Both the position numbers and the translations under genes were made by a program. From Aurantimonas sp. HBX-1 (GTDB taxonomy: Bacteria; Pseudomonadota; Alphaproteobacteria; Rhizobiales; Rhizobiaceae), in assembly GCF_021391535.1 (NCBI RefSeq), contig NZ_CP090066.1:2431501-2495500 (forward strand): a stretch of 64,000 nt of DNA, in the 5' to 3' direction. This document shows, one piece after another, positions 53,877 to 62,940 of this stretch. How positions within the stretch are numbered: the first letter of the stretch is position 1; each line of letters starts with the position of its first letter. A model generated the notes under the pieces. That model worked only from the letters and a program-made list of their open reading frames with translations, searched no databases and was not told the DNA's origin.

Positions 53877-54171
53877 GTATTCTATTCTCCAGTTCGCGCG
53901 CCGTGAACGTTCCGCCGTCCCGGACCGCTCATCCAGCGGCGCACCGTGGGGGAGAGTCTACGGCGGCAGCCGTTAACACTCGCCTAACCATGATGCGCTC
54001 GCCTCCCGGGACGGGTCCCGATGCGGCAGCGCCCTCAAGAAGGGGCGGATAGGCAATAAATCAAGGTCAGGCCGGATCGAACCACCCTGTCGACCGGTCA
54101 CATATGATGTGTCAACGGCTTGAAGGCAATGGACGGCCGGTGGCGAAGTCCCGCGCGGGGCTTCGTTTTCC

Positions 54172-56124
54172 CTATATCGAGGTGGCAGGGCGTCCCGACA
54201 AGAGGCCGAAGCCCTCGATCAGCGCTTCCGTGCCGTCAACCTGGTCGAGCTCGCGCTTGACCTCCATCAGATGGGCAAAGGCGGCCTCGGTCGGCTCGCG
54301 GCCCAGCGCCGCCTCTGCGTCGCGCAGTTCCTGCCGCAGCGCCAGCGAACGATGCGAGAGGTAGAGCGCCTGGCGCACCGCCTCCATCGCGTCCTCGGGC
54401 GCCGCGTCGGCAAGGAACGGCCAGAGCCGCAGATCCCGCAGCCGCTGCAGCAGCCGGTCGTAGACCGGCCGCAGGCCCCGCGCGTCGATGGCGACGAGCA
54501 GCGTCTCGCGCGATGTCGTCTGCGCCTCGGCATAGGCGTCGAGCACCGCCGTGCGCAGCCGCGCGAGTTCGCCGTCGGGCAGCGCCAGATCGGCGAAATA
54601 GTCGAAGGCCTCGTTGATCAGCACCGGGTGATTGACGAAGCCGAGCACGATGGCGACCTCGCGCAGCGCCGCCTCCGGGGCCTTGCCCGGGCGGGTCAGG
54701 CTGGATCGGGCGAGGCGCTCGGAGATCGCCGAGCGCCTGGCGCCCTGGGCGCCTGCCGCGCCGCGTCCCCCGGCACGCCCGCCCCGCTCGCGCTCGCGAT
54801 CGCCGCCCTGCCGCCTTCCGCCGCCGCGCGCCTCGCGCGCCGCCCCGAAGAAGCCGCGCAGCCGCTCGTCGGCGTCGGCGAGATAATGCCGGCGCACGCT
54901 CTCGTCGCCGATCTGCCGCAGCGTCGCCTTCAACCGGTGTTCGAGATCGGCCCGCCGCTCCGGCGTGTCGTAGTCGCCGCCGGCGGTCTCGCGCGACCAG
55001 AGCATGTCAGCAAGCGGCCGCGCCGCCGAAAGGACGCCCTGCATCGCCTCGGCGCCGCCTTCGCGGATCAGGTCGTCGGGATCCTTGCCCTCGGGCAGCA
55101 GCGCGAAGCGCAGGGAACGGCCGGGCTTCAGCGCCGGCAGCGCGGTCTCGGCCGCCCGGTGCGCCGCCTTGACGCCGGCCGCATCGCCGTCGAAGCACAG
55201 GATCGGCTCGCTGGTGACGCGCCAGAGCAGGTCGATCTGGCGGTCGGTGAGCGCCGTGCCGAGCGGCGCCACGGCGTGCTCGATCCCGGCCTGGGCGAGC
55301 ATGATCGTGTCCATGTAGCCCTCGACCACCACCAGCGTGCCGGCCGCCTTGGCGGCGCGCCGGGCGCGGGAGAGGTTGAACAGCACCTGGCCCTTGTGAA
55401 ATACCTCCGATTCCGGGGAGTTGAGATATTTCGCCGACACGTCGGGCGACAGCGCCCGGCCGCCGAAGGCGATCGGGCGTTCGCGCAGGTCGAGAATCGG
55501 GAACATGATGCGGTCGCGGAACCGGTCGTAGGAGACGGCGATGCCCTCGCCATGGACGACGAGGCCGGCCGCCTCGATCTCCGCCCTGCCGACATTCTTC
55601 TGCGCCAGATACTCCTTCAGGCGGTTGCGCGAATCGGGGGCGTAGCCGAGGCCGAAGGCCTTCTGGGTCTGCGGGTGGAGGCCGCGGTCGCGCAGATAGG
55701 CGCGCGCCCTGGCGCCGTCCGCCTCCTGCAGCATCGCCTGGAAGAAGCGCGCCGCGTGCTCCAGCGCGTCGACCAGCGTGGCGCGGGCCTCCTCGCGCCG
55801 CTCGGCCTCGGGGTCGCGCGCCGGCATGGCGAGCCCCGCCTCGCCGGCCAGCCGCTCGACCGCTTCCGGAAAGGACAGGCCCTCGAGTTCGGTCAGGAAG
55901 CGGAAATGGTCGCCCGAGACGCCGCAGCCGAAGCAGTGGTAGCGGCCCTTGGAATCCTCGCAGTGGAAGGACGGGGTCTTCTCGCCGTGGAACGGGCAGC
56001 AGGCCCAGTAGTCGCCCCGGCCCGGCTGCGACTTGCGCCGGTCCCACGCGACGCGCCGGCCGATCACGTCCGAGATCGGAACGCGGGCGCGGATGTCGTC
56101 GAGAAAGGCGGGCGGGAAGCGCAT
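54172..56124 (-). CDS. dnaG: DNA primase
   Basis: The 650-residue protein synthesises replication primers. An N-terminal zinc-binding domain has CPFHGEKTPSF and HCFGCGVSGDHF. The TOPRIM core has VVVEGYMDTIMLAQAG and LCFDGDAAG, with FGLGYAPDSRN and MFPILDLRERPIAFGGRAL before it. The C-terminal helicase-binding domain is joined by a Gly/Arg-rich linker (about residues 425-470). The length is normal. It lies upstream of rpoD with 295 bp between them; I saw no gene in that gap, which should hold the rpoD promoter. Confidence 0.98.
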   Translation of the reverse strand: MRFPPAFLDDIRARVPISDVIGRRVAWDRRKSQPGRGDYWACCPFHGEKTPSFHCEDSKGRYHCFGCGVSGDHFRFLTELEGLSFPEAVERLAGEAGLAMPARDPEAERREEARATLVDALEHAARFFQAMLQEADGARARAYLRDRGLHPQTQKAFGLGYAPDSRNRLKEYLAQKNVGRAEIEAAGLVVHGEGIAVSYDRFRDRIMFPILDLRERPIAFGGRALSPDVSAKYLNSPESEVFHKGQVLFNLSRARRAAKAAGTLVVVEGYMDTIMLAQAGIEHAVAPLGTALTDRQIDLLWRVTSEPILCFDGDAAGVKAAHRAAETALPALKPGRSLRFALLPEGKDPDDLIREGGAEAMQGVLSAARPLADMLWSRETAGGDYDTPERRADLEHRLKATLRQIGDESVRRHYLADADERLRGFFGAAREARGGGRRQGGDRERERGGRAGGRGAAGAQGARRSAISERLARSSLTRPGKAPEAALREVAIVLGFVNHPVLINEAFDYFADLALPDGELARLRTAVLDAYAEAQTTSRETLLVAIDARGLRPVYDRLLQRLRDLRLWPFLADAAPEDAMEAVRQALYLSHRSLALRQELRDAEAALGREPTEAAFAHLMEVKRELDQVDGTEALIEGFGLLSGRPATSI

Positions 56125-56277
56125 GGCGCGGTGATAGCGCGTTCGGACGGGGAATGGGATGGGGTCACGTGGCGCTTTGCGAACGCGGCGAATGCCTGAG
56201 CGGCGACGCCGCGGGAAGACCCATTCCGCCCAGCCTTCCGGTGGGCTAGGTCTTTGCCATCCTCGTCGAATCCGGAA

Positions 56278-56640
56278 ATGCCGATGCTCCAGGCCCTCAC
56301 CGCCATCTTCGCGTGCCAGCTCGCCGGCGAGGCGATCACCGTCGCGCTCGGCCTGCCGTTGCCCGGCCCGGTGATCGGCATGGCGCTGCTGTTCTCATTC
56401 CTCATGCTGCGCAGGAGCGTGCCGGCCAGCCTCGGCAGGGTCGGCGACGGGCTGCTCGCCAATCTGTCGCTGCTGTTCGTGCCGGCGGGCGCCGGCATCA
56501 TGATGCATGCCGGCCGGCTCGAGGGCGAGGCGCTGTCGATCGGCCTGACGCTGGTGGTCTCGACGCTGGCGACCATCGCGGCGACGGCGCTGGTGATGAA
56601 CCGGCTCGGCCCCGGCCGGAAGGAGCGCACCGATGGGTGA
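56278..56640 (+). CDS. LrgA/CidA-family holin-like membrane protein
   Basis: The protein, about 120 residues, is hydrophobic with four transmembrane helices. It has the LrgA/CidA features LPLPGPVIGMALLF and LLANLSLLFVPAGAGIM. The family modulates murein hydrolase activity or transports small molecules such as pyruvate or glycolate together with LrgB. The start may be 56278 or the second Met at 56284. The lrgB-like gene overlaps its end by eight bases, so the two proteins are made together. Confidence 0.92.
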   Translation: MPMLQALTAIFACQLAGEAITVALGLPLPGPVIGMALLFSFLMLRRSVPASLGRVGDGLLANLSLLFVPAGAGIMMHAGRLEGEALSIGLTLVVSTLATIAATALVMNRLGPGRKERTDG

Positions 56641-57352
56641 GACGCTGGTCGATGTCTGGGTGTATCTCGCCGCCAGCCCGCTGCTGGCGCTGACCATGAC
56701 GCTCGTCGCCTATCAGGGCGCGGTCTGGCTCTACCACAAGGCCGGCTCGACGGCGCTGCTCAACCCGGTGCTCGTCACCGTGGCGCTGGTCGTCGCGGTG
56801 CTGACGGCGACGGGGACGAGCTACCAGACCTATTTCGAGGGGGCGCAGTTCATCCACTTCCTGCTCGGCCCGGCGACGGTGGCGCTGGCGATCCCGCTCT
56901 ACCGGCAGTTCGACCGGGTGCGGCGGAGCGCCCTCGCCATCGCCGCGAGCCTCCTCACCGGCTCGCTCACGGCCATCGCCTCGGCGCTCGCCGTCGGCGC
57001 GCTGACGCGGCTCGACGCGGTCAGCCTCGCCTCGCTGGCGCCGAAATCGGCGACCGCGCCGGTGGCGATGGGCATCGCCGAGAAGCTCGGCGGCCTGCCG
57101 TCGCTGACGGCGGTGTTCGTGATCCTGACGGGAATTCTGGGGGCGGCCCTGGGGCCGGTGGTGCTCAACCTGCTCGGCATCCGCGACGAGGCGGCGCGCG
57201 GTCTCGCGATGGGCACCGCGTCGCATGGCATCGGCACCGCGCGGGCATTGCAGGAGAGCGAGGTGGCAGGCGCCTTCTCGGGCCTCGCCATGGGGCTCAA
57301 TGCCCTGGCGACGGCGCTGCTGCTGCCGCTGGTCTGGTTGCTGTTCTTCTGA
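56633..57352 (+). CDS. LrgB/CidB-family membrane protein
   Basis: The 239-residue protein has about six to seven transmembrane helices. It has the LrgB motifs LLGPATVALAIPLYRQ, LAPKSATAPVAMGIAEKLGG and GTASHGIGTARALQE, all strongly conserved. It pairs with the LrgA-like protein encoded just upstream (8-base overlap). The carrier function (glycolate or pyruvate in plants and Bacillus) or a murein hydrolase role cannot be decided here. Confidence 0.94.
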   Translation: MGETLVDVWVYLAASPLLALTMTLVAYQGAVWLYHKAGSTALLNPVLVTVALVVAVLTATGTSYQTYFEGAQFIHFLLGPATVALAIPLYRQFDRVRRSALAIAASLLTGSLTAIASALAVGALTRLDAVSLASLAPKSATAPVAMGIAEKLGGLPSLTAVFVILTGILGAALGPVVLNLLGIRDEAARGLAMGTASHGIGTARALQESEVAGAFSGLAMGLNALATALLLPLVWLLFF

Positions 57353-57353
57353 C

Positions 57354-57381
57354 GGCCCCGGGGCATCGCCTCGCCGGGGCC
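57354..57381. terminator. Weak GC hairpin between convergent genes
   Basis: GGCCCCGG and CCGGGGCC pair around a 12-base loop in the 40-bp gap between the lrgB-like gene and the YqeY gene. There is no T-run, so termination by it is only possible. Confidence 0.3.
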
Positions 57382-57392
57382 CGATCCCCGCT

Positions 57393-57842
57393 TTAGCGGA
57401 GCATGCCCTTCACCAGGGTCGAGGCCTGGTTGAAGTCCATCTGGCCCGGATAGCGCTCCTTCAGCGCATTCATGCAGCGGCCGACATCCCGCAGGCCCTT
57501 GGCGTCGGTTTCCTCGACCACCTGCTTGCAGGCCTGCTCGATCTCGCCGGTGCCGAGCTGCGGCGGCAGGAACTCCCTGATGACGCAGATCTCCTCGCGC
57601 TCCTGCGCGGCGAGGTCGGGCTGGCCGCTCTCGTCGTAGGCCTTCGCCGATTCGATGCGCTGCTTGATCATCTTGGCGAGGATCAGCTGGATGTCGTCGT
57701 CGCCCACCGGGTCCCGGCCCGCCGAACGCTGGGCGACGTCGCGATCCTTGATCGCGGCGTTGATCAGCCGCAGCGTACAGATGCGGCGGCGCTCCTGGTT
57801 CCTGGTGGCGACGGTAAGGGCTTCCGCGAGTTGCTCGCGCAT
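57393..57842 (-). CDS. GatB/YqeY domain protein
   Basis: The 149-residue protein has the YqeY pattern: RICTLRLINAAIKDRDVAQR, then IKQRIESAKAYDESGQPDLA and the end LKERYPGQMDFNQASTLVKGML. The domain is related to the tRNA-binding tail of GatB, but the function of free-standing YqeY proteins is not settled. It is divergent from carA, a pairing often seen in Rhizobiales. The ATG at 57842 is preferred because the upstream part of the frame is not protein-like. Confidence 0.92.
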   Translation of the reverse strand: MREQLAEALTVATRNQERRRICTLRLINAAIKDRDVAQRSAGRDPVGDDDIQLILAKMIKQRIESAKAYDESGQPDLAAQEREEICVIREFLPPQLGTGEIEQACKQVVEETDAKGLRDVGRCMNALKERYPGQMDFNQASTLVKGMLR

Positions 57843-58201
57843 GGTCAGGCTTTCGTTTTTATCGCACCGGCGACCGCGTCCCACGAGTGGGACCCGAGTC
57901 AGCGTAATGCATACTTGTTGCAGAAGAAGGTAAAGCCGAACTGGGCGCAATGCCGCAGCTTCGGCAGAATGTGACTCTGTCGTGTCTCTCGATTGCATCG
58001 GCGTTGCCGCTCGGGCCAACAGGGCCGCGGGACGCGCGAGGGGGCGACACTGCCTCTTGCAGTGCAACCGGAGGCGGATGTAGAGATTTCCGCACCGGTC
58101 CACAAGTCCCTTGTCTCATGGCTGCCCTGCGCCGATATCGGGGCTGCGGCAACGCGACCCGCGACGGCTGGACCCTGCGGAAGAAAGAGCGTGGAGACAT
58201 C
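57843..58201. other. Divergent promoter region between yqeY and carA
   Basis: These 359 bases hold the promoters of the YqeY and carA genes. No coding frame with a start and ribosome binding site was seen, and I could not identify a leader peptide or riboswitch. Confidence 0.4.
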
Positions 58202-59386
58202 ATGACCGAAGGCTGGACGAAGCGGAAGGCGACCGGATTGCTGGTTCTGGCCGACGGGACGGTGATCGAGGGATTCGGCCTCGGCGCCGCCGGCGCCATC
58301 GAGGGCGAAGTGTGCTTCAACACCGCGCTCACCGGCTACCAGGAGATCCTCACCGATCCGTCCTATGCCCGCCAGATCGTCACCTTCACCTTCCCGCACA
58401 TCGGCAATGTCGGCGCCAACGAGGAGGACCAGGAGGATCTCCCGGTCAAGGGCGCCGGGGCCGTCGGCGCGATCTTCCGCGCCGAGATCTCCGAGCCTTC
58501 GAACTACCGTTCGTCCGGCCATCTCGACGCCTGGCTGAAGGCGCGCGGCGTCGTCGCGCTCTCCGGCATCGACACAAGGGCGCTGACCGCGCTGATCCGC
58601 GAGAAGGGCATGCCCAATGCGGTGATCGCGCACGATCCGGACGGCAATTTCGACATCCCTGCCCTGAAGCAGCGCGCCGCCGCCTGGAGCGGCCTGGTCG
58701 GCCTCGACCTCGCCAAGGACGTCGCCACCACCGAGACGCTGGTCTGGGACGAGCGGCCCTGGGTCTGGGGCAGCGGCTATGCCAAGGGCGGCGAGCCGCG
58801 CTACACGATTGTCGCCGTCGATTACGGCACCAAGCGCAACATCCTGCGGCTGATGGCCGGCGAAGGCGCCCGCGTGGTGCTGGTTCCGCCGACGGCGACC
58901 GCCGACGAGATCATGGCGCATCAGCCGGACGGGGTGTTCCTGTCGAACGGCCCGGGCGACCCGGCCGCCACCGGCGAATATGCCGTGCCGACCATCCGGG
59001 CGCTGATCGAGAAGGACGTGCCGGTATTCGGCATCTGCCTCGGCCACCAGCTGATGGCGCTGGCGCTCGGCGGCAAGACCGAGAAGATGCACCAGGGCCA
59101 TCACGGCGCTAACCATCCGGTCAAGGACTTCACCACCGGCAAGGTCGAGATCGTCTCGATGAACCACGGCTTCGCCGTGTCCGCCGGGTCGCTGCCGCAG
59201 GGCGTGGAGGAAACCCACCGCTCGCTGTTCGACGGCAGCAATTGCGGCCTGCGCCTGTCCGACCGGCCGGTGTTCTCGGTGCAGCACCACCCGGAAGCCT
59301 CGCCCGGCCCGCAGGATTCGCACTATCTGTTCCAGCGCTTCTTCCGGATGATCGATGCGCACCGGGCGGATTCCGCCGCCGCCTGA
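58202..59386 (+). CDS. carA: Carbamoyl-phosphate synthase small subunit
   Basis: The 394-residue protein hydrolyses glutamine and passes ammonia to CarB, for arginine and pyrimidine synthesis. The N-terminal CarA domain has GEVCFNTALTGYQEILTDPSY and FPHIGNVGANEED. The GATase domain has LSNGPGDPA, nucleophile loop FGICLGHQLMALALGG and HHPEASPGP. GTGGAGACATC precedes the ATG. carB is not the next gene; a terminator hairpin follows the stop, so carA is monocistronic here. Confidence 0.98.
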   Translation: MTEGWTKRKATGLLVLADGTVIEGFGLGAAGAIEGEVCFNTALTGYQEILTDPSYARQIVTFTFPHIGNVGANEEDQEDLPVKGAGAVGAIFRAEISEPSNYRSSGHLDAWLKARGVVALSGIDTRALTALIREKGMPNAVIAHDPDGNFDIPALKQRAAAWSGLVGLDLAKDVATTETLVWDERPWVWGSGYAKGGEPRYTIVAVDYGTKRNILRLMAGEGARVVLVPPTATADEIMAHQPDGVFLSNGPGDPAATGEYAVPTIRALIEKDVPVFGICLGHQLMALALGGKTEKMHQGHHGANHPVKDFTTGKVEIVSMNHGFAVSAGSLPQGVEETHRSLFDGSNCGLRLSDRPVFSVQHHPEASPGPQDSHYLFQRFFRMIDAHRADSAAA

Positions 59387-59411
59387 TCGCGCGGAACACC
59401 TCCTACCCGAA

Positions 59412-59453
59412 ACGACAACGGCGCCGGATGATCTCCGGCGCCGTTGTCGTTTT
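59412..59453 (+). terminator. carA terminator
   Basis: A perfect 17-bp stem (59412-59428 with 59434-59450) with a five-base loop is followed by TTTT. It starts 25 bases after the carA stop. Confidence 0.85.
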
Positions 59454-59473
59454 CAGTCATTTCCGCAGGCGTG

Positions 59474-59611
59474 TTACGCCCAGCCCATCCGGGCTCGAAG
59501 GCGCTTGAACCAGGCCCGCACGCCACAGTTGAACGTGGCGTGGCGGTGAAGGTCGTCCCGGTCGCGGTCGCCGCCGTAGGAAGAGCGACCGACGATGATA
59601 TCTGCAAGCAT
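59474..59611 (-). CDS. Small basic hypothetical protein (45 residues)
   Basis: On the reverse strand GAGAGGAGCGGTAGA precedes an ATG at 59611. It opens a 45-codon frame ending TAA at 59474-59476. The product starts MLADIIVGRSSYGGDRDRDD, has one Cys, and ends in an amphipathic basic helix (AWFKRLRARMGWA). It is soluble, without signal peptide. No family is recognised, but the ribosome binding site and basic helical C-terminus recall small DUF1127-like proteins. It is convergent with carA, with the carA terminator just beyond its end. Confidence 0.5.
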   Translation of the reverse strand: MLADIIVGRSSYGGDRDRDDLHRHATFNCGVRAWFKRLRARMGWA

Positions 59612-59904
59612 TCTACCGCTCCTCTCGTGCTTAAGATCCAGAAGCAGCGTGCCTTCCCGCCGCAGGGGAACCCTGTGGGTTCCGCCTGGAAGCCGGCCGG
59701 CAAGCCGCGTGTCGTACCGATAAAGATGTGCACTTCGTGCGCCAAGTCAACGGATTTTAGCGCACTCGGTGCATATTTTTCCATTGCAGGCCCACCGGGG
59801 CCGGCCTAGAAAGCCGCGCGTCGCCGACGCCCGCGCAACGATTGTGCAGGATGAAAGCTTTCCCCAGACTGAATCCCGCTGTGTCGCTGGCGCATGGAGA
59901 GAAA

Positions 59905-60159
59905 ATGACCCCTGAGACCTTCAAGACCTGGCGCAAGACGCTCGGCCTCAAGCAGAAGGACGCGGCCGACAAGCTCGGGCTGAAGAAGCGCGTCATCCAG
60001 TATTACGAAAAGGGCCATCGCGACGGCAAGAAGGTCGAGATCCCGAAGAGCGTCGAGCTGGCGTGCATGGCGCTATCGCTCGGCTACGAGGAATATGACG
60101 GCCGCCCCCTGCCGCGCTCGGCCACCGAGGCGCTGGGCGAGACCGCCGAAGACGTTTAG
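59905..60159 (+). CDS. XRE-type helix-turn-helix protein
   Basis: The 84-residue product from ATG 59905 (GGAGAGAAA upstream) is almost all HTH: MTPETFKTWRKTLGLKQKDAA, then KLGLKKRVIQYYEKGHRDGKK. It would bind DNA as a dimer. There is no toxin gene beside it, so a toxin-antitoxin role is not supported. It lies between carA and the ATPase fusion gene (convergent, 21 bp apart). Confidence 0.85.
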   Translation: MTPETFKTWRKTLGLKQKDAADKLGLKKRVIQYYEKGHRDGKKVEIPKSVELACMALSLGYEEYDGRPLPRSATEALGETAEDV

Positions 60160-60180
60160 AGCTGAGGCCGCGATCGAGGG

Positions 60181-61767
60181 TCAGCGTCCGTCGATCAGCC
60201 GGCGGGCACGTTCGGCGACGATCTCGGTCGAAGCCTCGCTCGGCAGAACCTCCCACTCCACCGGTGCCCTGCTGCGGGCCAGCTGGCCCCGCACCACGTC
60301 GGGCGTCGCGTCCGACGGATCCCCGGTCCGTCCGGCGACCCGCTCCAGCAGCCGCTCCGCCGGCGCTTCCAGCCAGAGGCCGGTGAAGGGCACGCCGGCC
60401 GCTTCGGCGGCGGCCGCGATGCGCGCCCGCTCGGTGGGCCGGTCGAACACGCCGTCGGCCACCACGCCATGGCCGAGCCGGGCGACCCGCTCCGCCGTCG
60501 CGATCAGTTCGTCATAGACCTGGTCCGACACCTCCGGCGCATAGCATTCGGCCGGCAGCCGCGTTTCCGCGGGCACGGCGAAGTGGCGCTTGCGGATGCG
60601 GTCGCTGGCCAGGATCCGCGCCCCCGGCACGGGGCCGATCCCGGGCGCGATCGCCGCGGCGACGGTCGATTTGCCGGAGCCTGAAAGGCCGCCCACGGCG
60701 ACCATCCGCGGCGCGCGCGGCGCGAGCAGGTCGAGGGCGAGATCGAAATAGGTGTGCGCCTCGCCGGCCGCGCCCGCAGCGCCCCCGTCGGCAGCCCGCG
60801 TTGCCGCGACATGCGCCCTGACGGCCGCGCGCACCGCCATCAGGAAGGGCAGCAGCGGCAGGCCGTCGCTCTCGTCGAGCGCGTCGAGATAGCGGTTCAG
60901 CACCAAATTGGCGGCTTCCTCGAGGCCGCGGTGCCAGAGATCCATCAGCAGGAAGGCGAGGTCGTAGAGGATGTCGGTGGTCGCCATCGCCTCGTCGAAT
61001 TCGAGACAGTCGAACAGCGTCGGCTCGCCGGCCACCAGGCAGATGTTTCGAAGATGCAGGTCGCCATGGCAGCGGCGGATCTTGCCGGCCGCGCCGCGGC
61101 GATCGAGCAGGTCGGCGTGGGTGGCGAGGGCTTCCCGGAAGCGCCGGTTGAAGGCCGCTACCTCGTCCGGCGGGAACACGCTGGTGGTCGCAAGGGCCCG
61201 CTCGTTGATGGCGAGGACGGCCGCCATCACGGCCGCCCCGCCGCTTCCCTCCTCGGCCGGAAGGCCGGCGTGGAAGCCGGCGATGTGGCCGGTGAGCCGC
61301 GTCATCAGCGGCGCGGTCAGCGTGCCGTCGATCGCCATCTGGTCGAACAGGCCGTCGGCATCGAACCGGGCCATCTCGACGACCGCGTCGACCAGTTCGC
61401 CATCCGCGTCCAGCGCCAGTCCGCCATCCGGACGGCGCACGATCCGGCGGACGCCGCGATACAGCATCGGCGCCGTTCGCCGGTTGAGCTCGAGCTCACG
61501 CTGGCAGGCGGCCAGCCGGCGCTCGGGCGTCGAGAAATCGACATAGCCGAGCCTCACCGCCCGCTTGAGCTTGATCGCCGTTCCGCCGCCGATGAGGACG
61601 AGGGAGATATGCGTCTGAACGGTCTCGATCCCGGTCGGAGCGACATCTCCGAACGCCGTGCGGCGAAGGAAGTCGATCGTCTCGTCCTGGCCGTCGCCGC
61701 CCATGGCACTTCCCTGCTGTGGCGCATCCCCGTCCGGCATCATCATGCCGGCGGCCCGCCCCGGCAA
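60181..61767 (-). CDS. Bifunctional kinase-like (APH-type) / P-loop ATPase protein
   Basis: The 528-residue protein joins two parts. The N-terminal half (about 30-320) looks like a phosphotransferase of the aminoglycoside/homoserine kinase fold, with catalytic CHGDLHLRNICLV and DCLEFDEAMATTDI. The C-terminal half is a P-loop ATPase with GLSGSGKSTVAAAIA (about residue 360) and a nucleotide-kinase-like lid region. Proteins of this two-part type are conserved in Alphaproteobacteria without known substrate. The true start is probably an ATG a few codons downstream (MGGDGQDE). It has its own promoter region, with the esterase gene 12 bp upstream. Confidence 0.85.
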   Translation of the reverse strand: MPGRAAGMMMPDGDAPQQGSAMGGDGQDETIDFLRRTAFGDVAPTGIETVQTHISLVLIGGGTAIKLKRAVRLGYVDFSTPERRLAACQRELELNRRTAPMLYRGVRRIVRRPDGGLALDADGELVDAVVEMARFDADGLFDQMAIDGTLTAPLMTRLTGHIAGFHAGLPAEEGSGGAAVMAAVLAINERALATTSVFPPDEVAAFNRRFREALATHADLLDRRGAAGKIRRCHGDLHLRNICLVAGEPTLFDCLEFDEAMATTDILYDLAFLLMDLWHRGLEEAANLVLNRYLDALDESDGLPLLPFLMAVRAAVRAHVAATRAADGGAAGAAGEAHTYFDLALDLLAPRAPRMVAVGGLSGSGKSTVAAAIAPGIGPVPGARILASDRIRKRHFAVPAETRLPAECYAPEVSDQVYDELIATAERVARLGHGVVADGVFDRPTERARIAAAAEAAGVPFTGLWLEAPAERLLERVAGRTGDPSDATPDVVRGQLARSRAPVEWEVLPSEASTEIVAERARRLIDGR

Positions 61768-61779
61768 GGCGCCACCGCG

Positions 61780-62898
61780 TCAGCGCGACGGGCCATCCTG
61801 CTCGAGGAAGAAGCGCAGCATCTCGCGGCTGGCATCCGGGCCGCCCGGATCGGTATAGCTGCCGGCGCTGCTGCCGCCGGCCCAGGCGTGGCCGGCCCCG
61901 TGCAGCAGCCAGTGCTCGTGCAGCGCCCTGCCGCGTCCGTCGCGGTAGCGCGTGCGGGTATAGGAGACGCCGCCCGGCGAGCGGCCCTTTTCCCGCTCGG
62001 CGATGAAATCGTCGCCGGCCTTGGCCTGGGCGATGACGTGCTCGCCATTGACCTTGTTGACCGTCGCGTCGCCGTCGCCGTGAAAGGCGATGGTCGGAAT
62101 GCCGGTGCCGCGCCCCGTCGAGGGGGCGCCGCCCTTGCTCATCGCCGCAAACGCCGAGGCGACGTCGCGGGCGGCCCCGCAGGCGAGGCCCGAATGCACC
62201 CCGACGGCGGCGAACAGATCCGGATAGGTGGCGCCCATGATTGCCGCCTGGGCGCCGCCCGCCGACAGGCCGGCGACATAGACGCGCTTCGGGTCGACGC
62301 CGAATTCGGCGATGACCTCGCGGGTGATGCCGGCGATCAGCGACGGCTCGCCGCGCTCGCGCTCCTGGTCGGCGGCAGAGAACCAGTTCCAGCACTTGGA
62401 GCTGTTGGCGGCCTTCGACTGTGCTGGATAGACGACGAGAAAGCCGAATTCCTCCGCCAGTTCGTTCATGCGGGTGCCGGCGGCAAAGTCGTCCGGCGAC
62501 TGGGTGCAGCCGTGCAGCATGACGACCAGCGGCAGCGCCCGCCCGGCGGGCTTGCTGGGGACGTAGAGCTTGTAGTCGCGCGTGCCGGCGGTATTGGCGA
62601 AGAGCCGGGTCTCGAACCGTGCGCCCGCCGGCACCGGAACGTCGTGTGGCGACGCCGGCTCGGCGCCTGTGCGCCTGACGGCGCCGGCATCCGCCATGCG
62701 GCGCCAGCGTTCCGCGAGGCCGGCCGGGAATGCAGAGGGGGCTGCTCGCGGGCGCGGGGTGGCGGCACGGTCCTCGGCTGCCGCCCCGGATCCGCTCTTG
62801 CGGCCGGTGCCGCCGAGCATGGCCATCGCCTCGTTCAGGCGACCCCGGCGGGTCAGCCGCATGACTTCCATCATGTCGATTCCGGATAGTGGCTTCAT
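61780..62898 (-). CDS. PHB depolymerase-family esterase
   Basis: The 372-residue protein is an alpha/beta hydrolase with LVVMLHGCTQSPDDFAAGTRMN and the nucleophile elbow VAGLSAGGAQAA. The later catalytic His is in LHGAGHAWAGG. These are the marks of the LpqC/PHB depolymerase esterase family, which acts on short-chain polyester or feruloyl-type esters. About 80 N-terminal residues are polar and Pro/Ala-rich, with no signal peptide, so it is cytoplasmic unless exported otherwise. It lies 12 bp upstream of the kinase/ATPase gene and may be cotranscribed with it. Confidence 0.9.
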   Translation of the reverse strand: MKPLSGIDMMEVMRLTRRGRLNEAMAMLGGTGRKSGSGAAAEDRAATPRPRAAPSAFPAGLAERWRRMADAGAVRRTGAEPASPHDVPVPAGARFETRLFANTAGTRDYKLYVPSKPAGRALPLVVMLHGCTQSPDDFAAGTRMNELAEEFGFLVVYPAQSKAANSSKCWNWFSAADQERERGEPSLIAGITREVIAEFGVDPKRVYVAGLSAGGAQAAIMGATYPDLFAAVGVHSGLACGAARDVASAFAAMSKGGAPSTGRGTGIPTIAFHGDGDATVNKVNGEHVIAQAKAGDDFIAEREKGRSPGGVSYTRTRYRDGRGRALHEHWLLHGAGHAWAGGSSAGSYTDPGGPDASREMLRFFLEQDGPSR

Positions 62899-62940
62899 GG
62901 AATTCCCCTTCCTGGGGTGAATCTGCTGCGGCCTATCGGG

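Noticed and set aside
54144..54170. Hairpin followed by TTTT after dnaG
   Set aside because: The T-run is on the plus strand, whereas dnaG is transcribed from the minus strand, so it cannot terminate dnaG.
54271..56199. Long plus-strand open frame opposite dnaG
   Set aside because: Shadow of dnaG, whose zinc and TOPRIM motifs are complete on the other strand.
59323..59784. 153-codon minus-strand frame over the carA end
   Set aside because: It runs through the carA 3' end and terminator with shadow-like composition; the 45-codon frame with a ribosome binding site is preferred.
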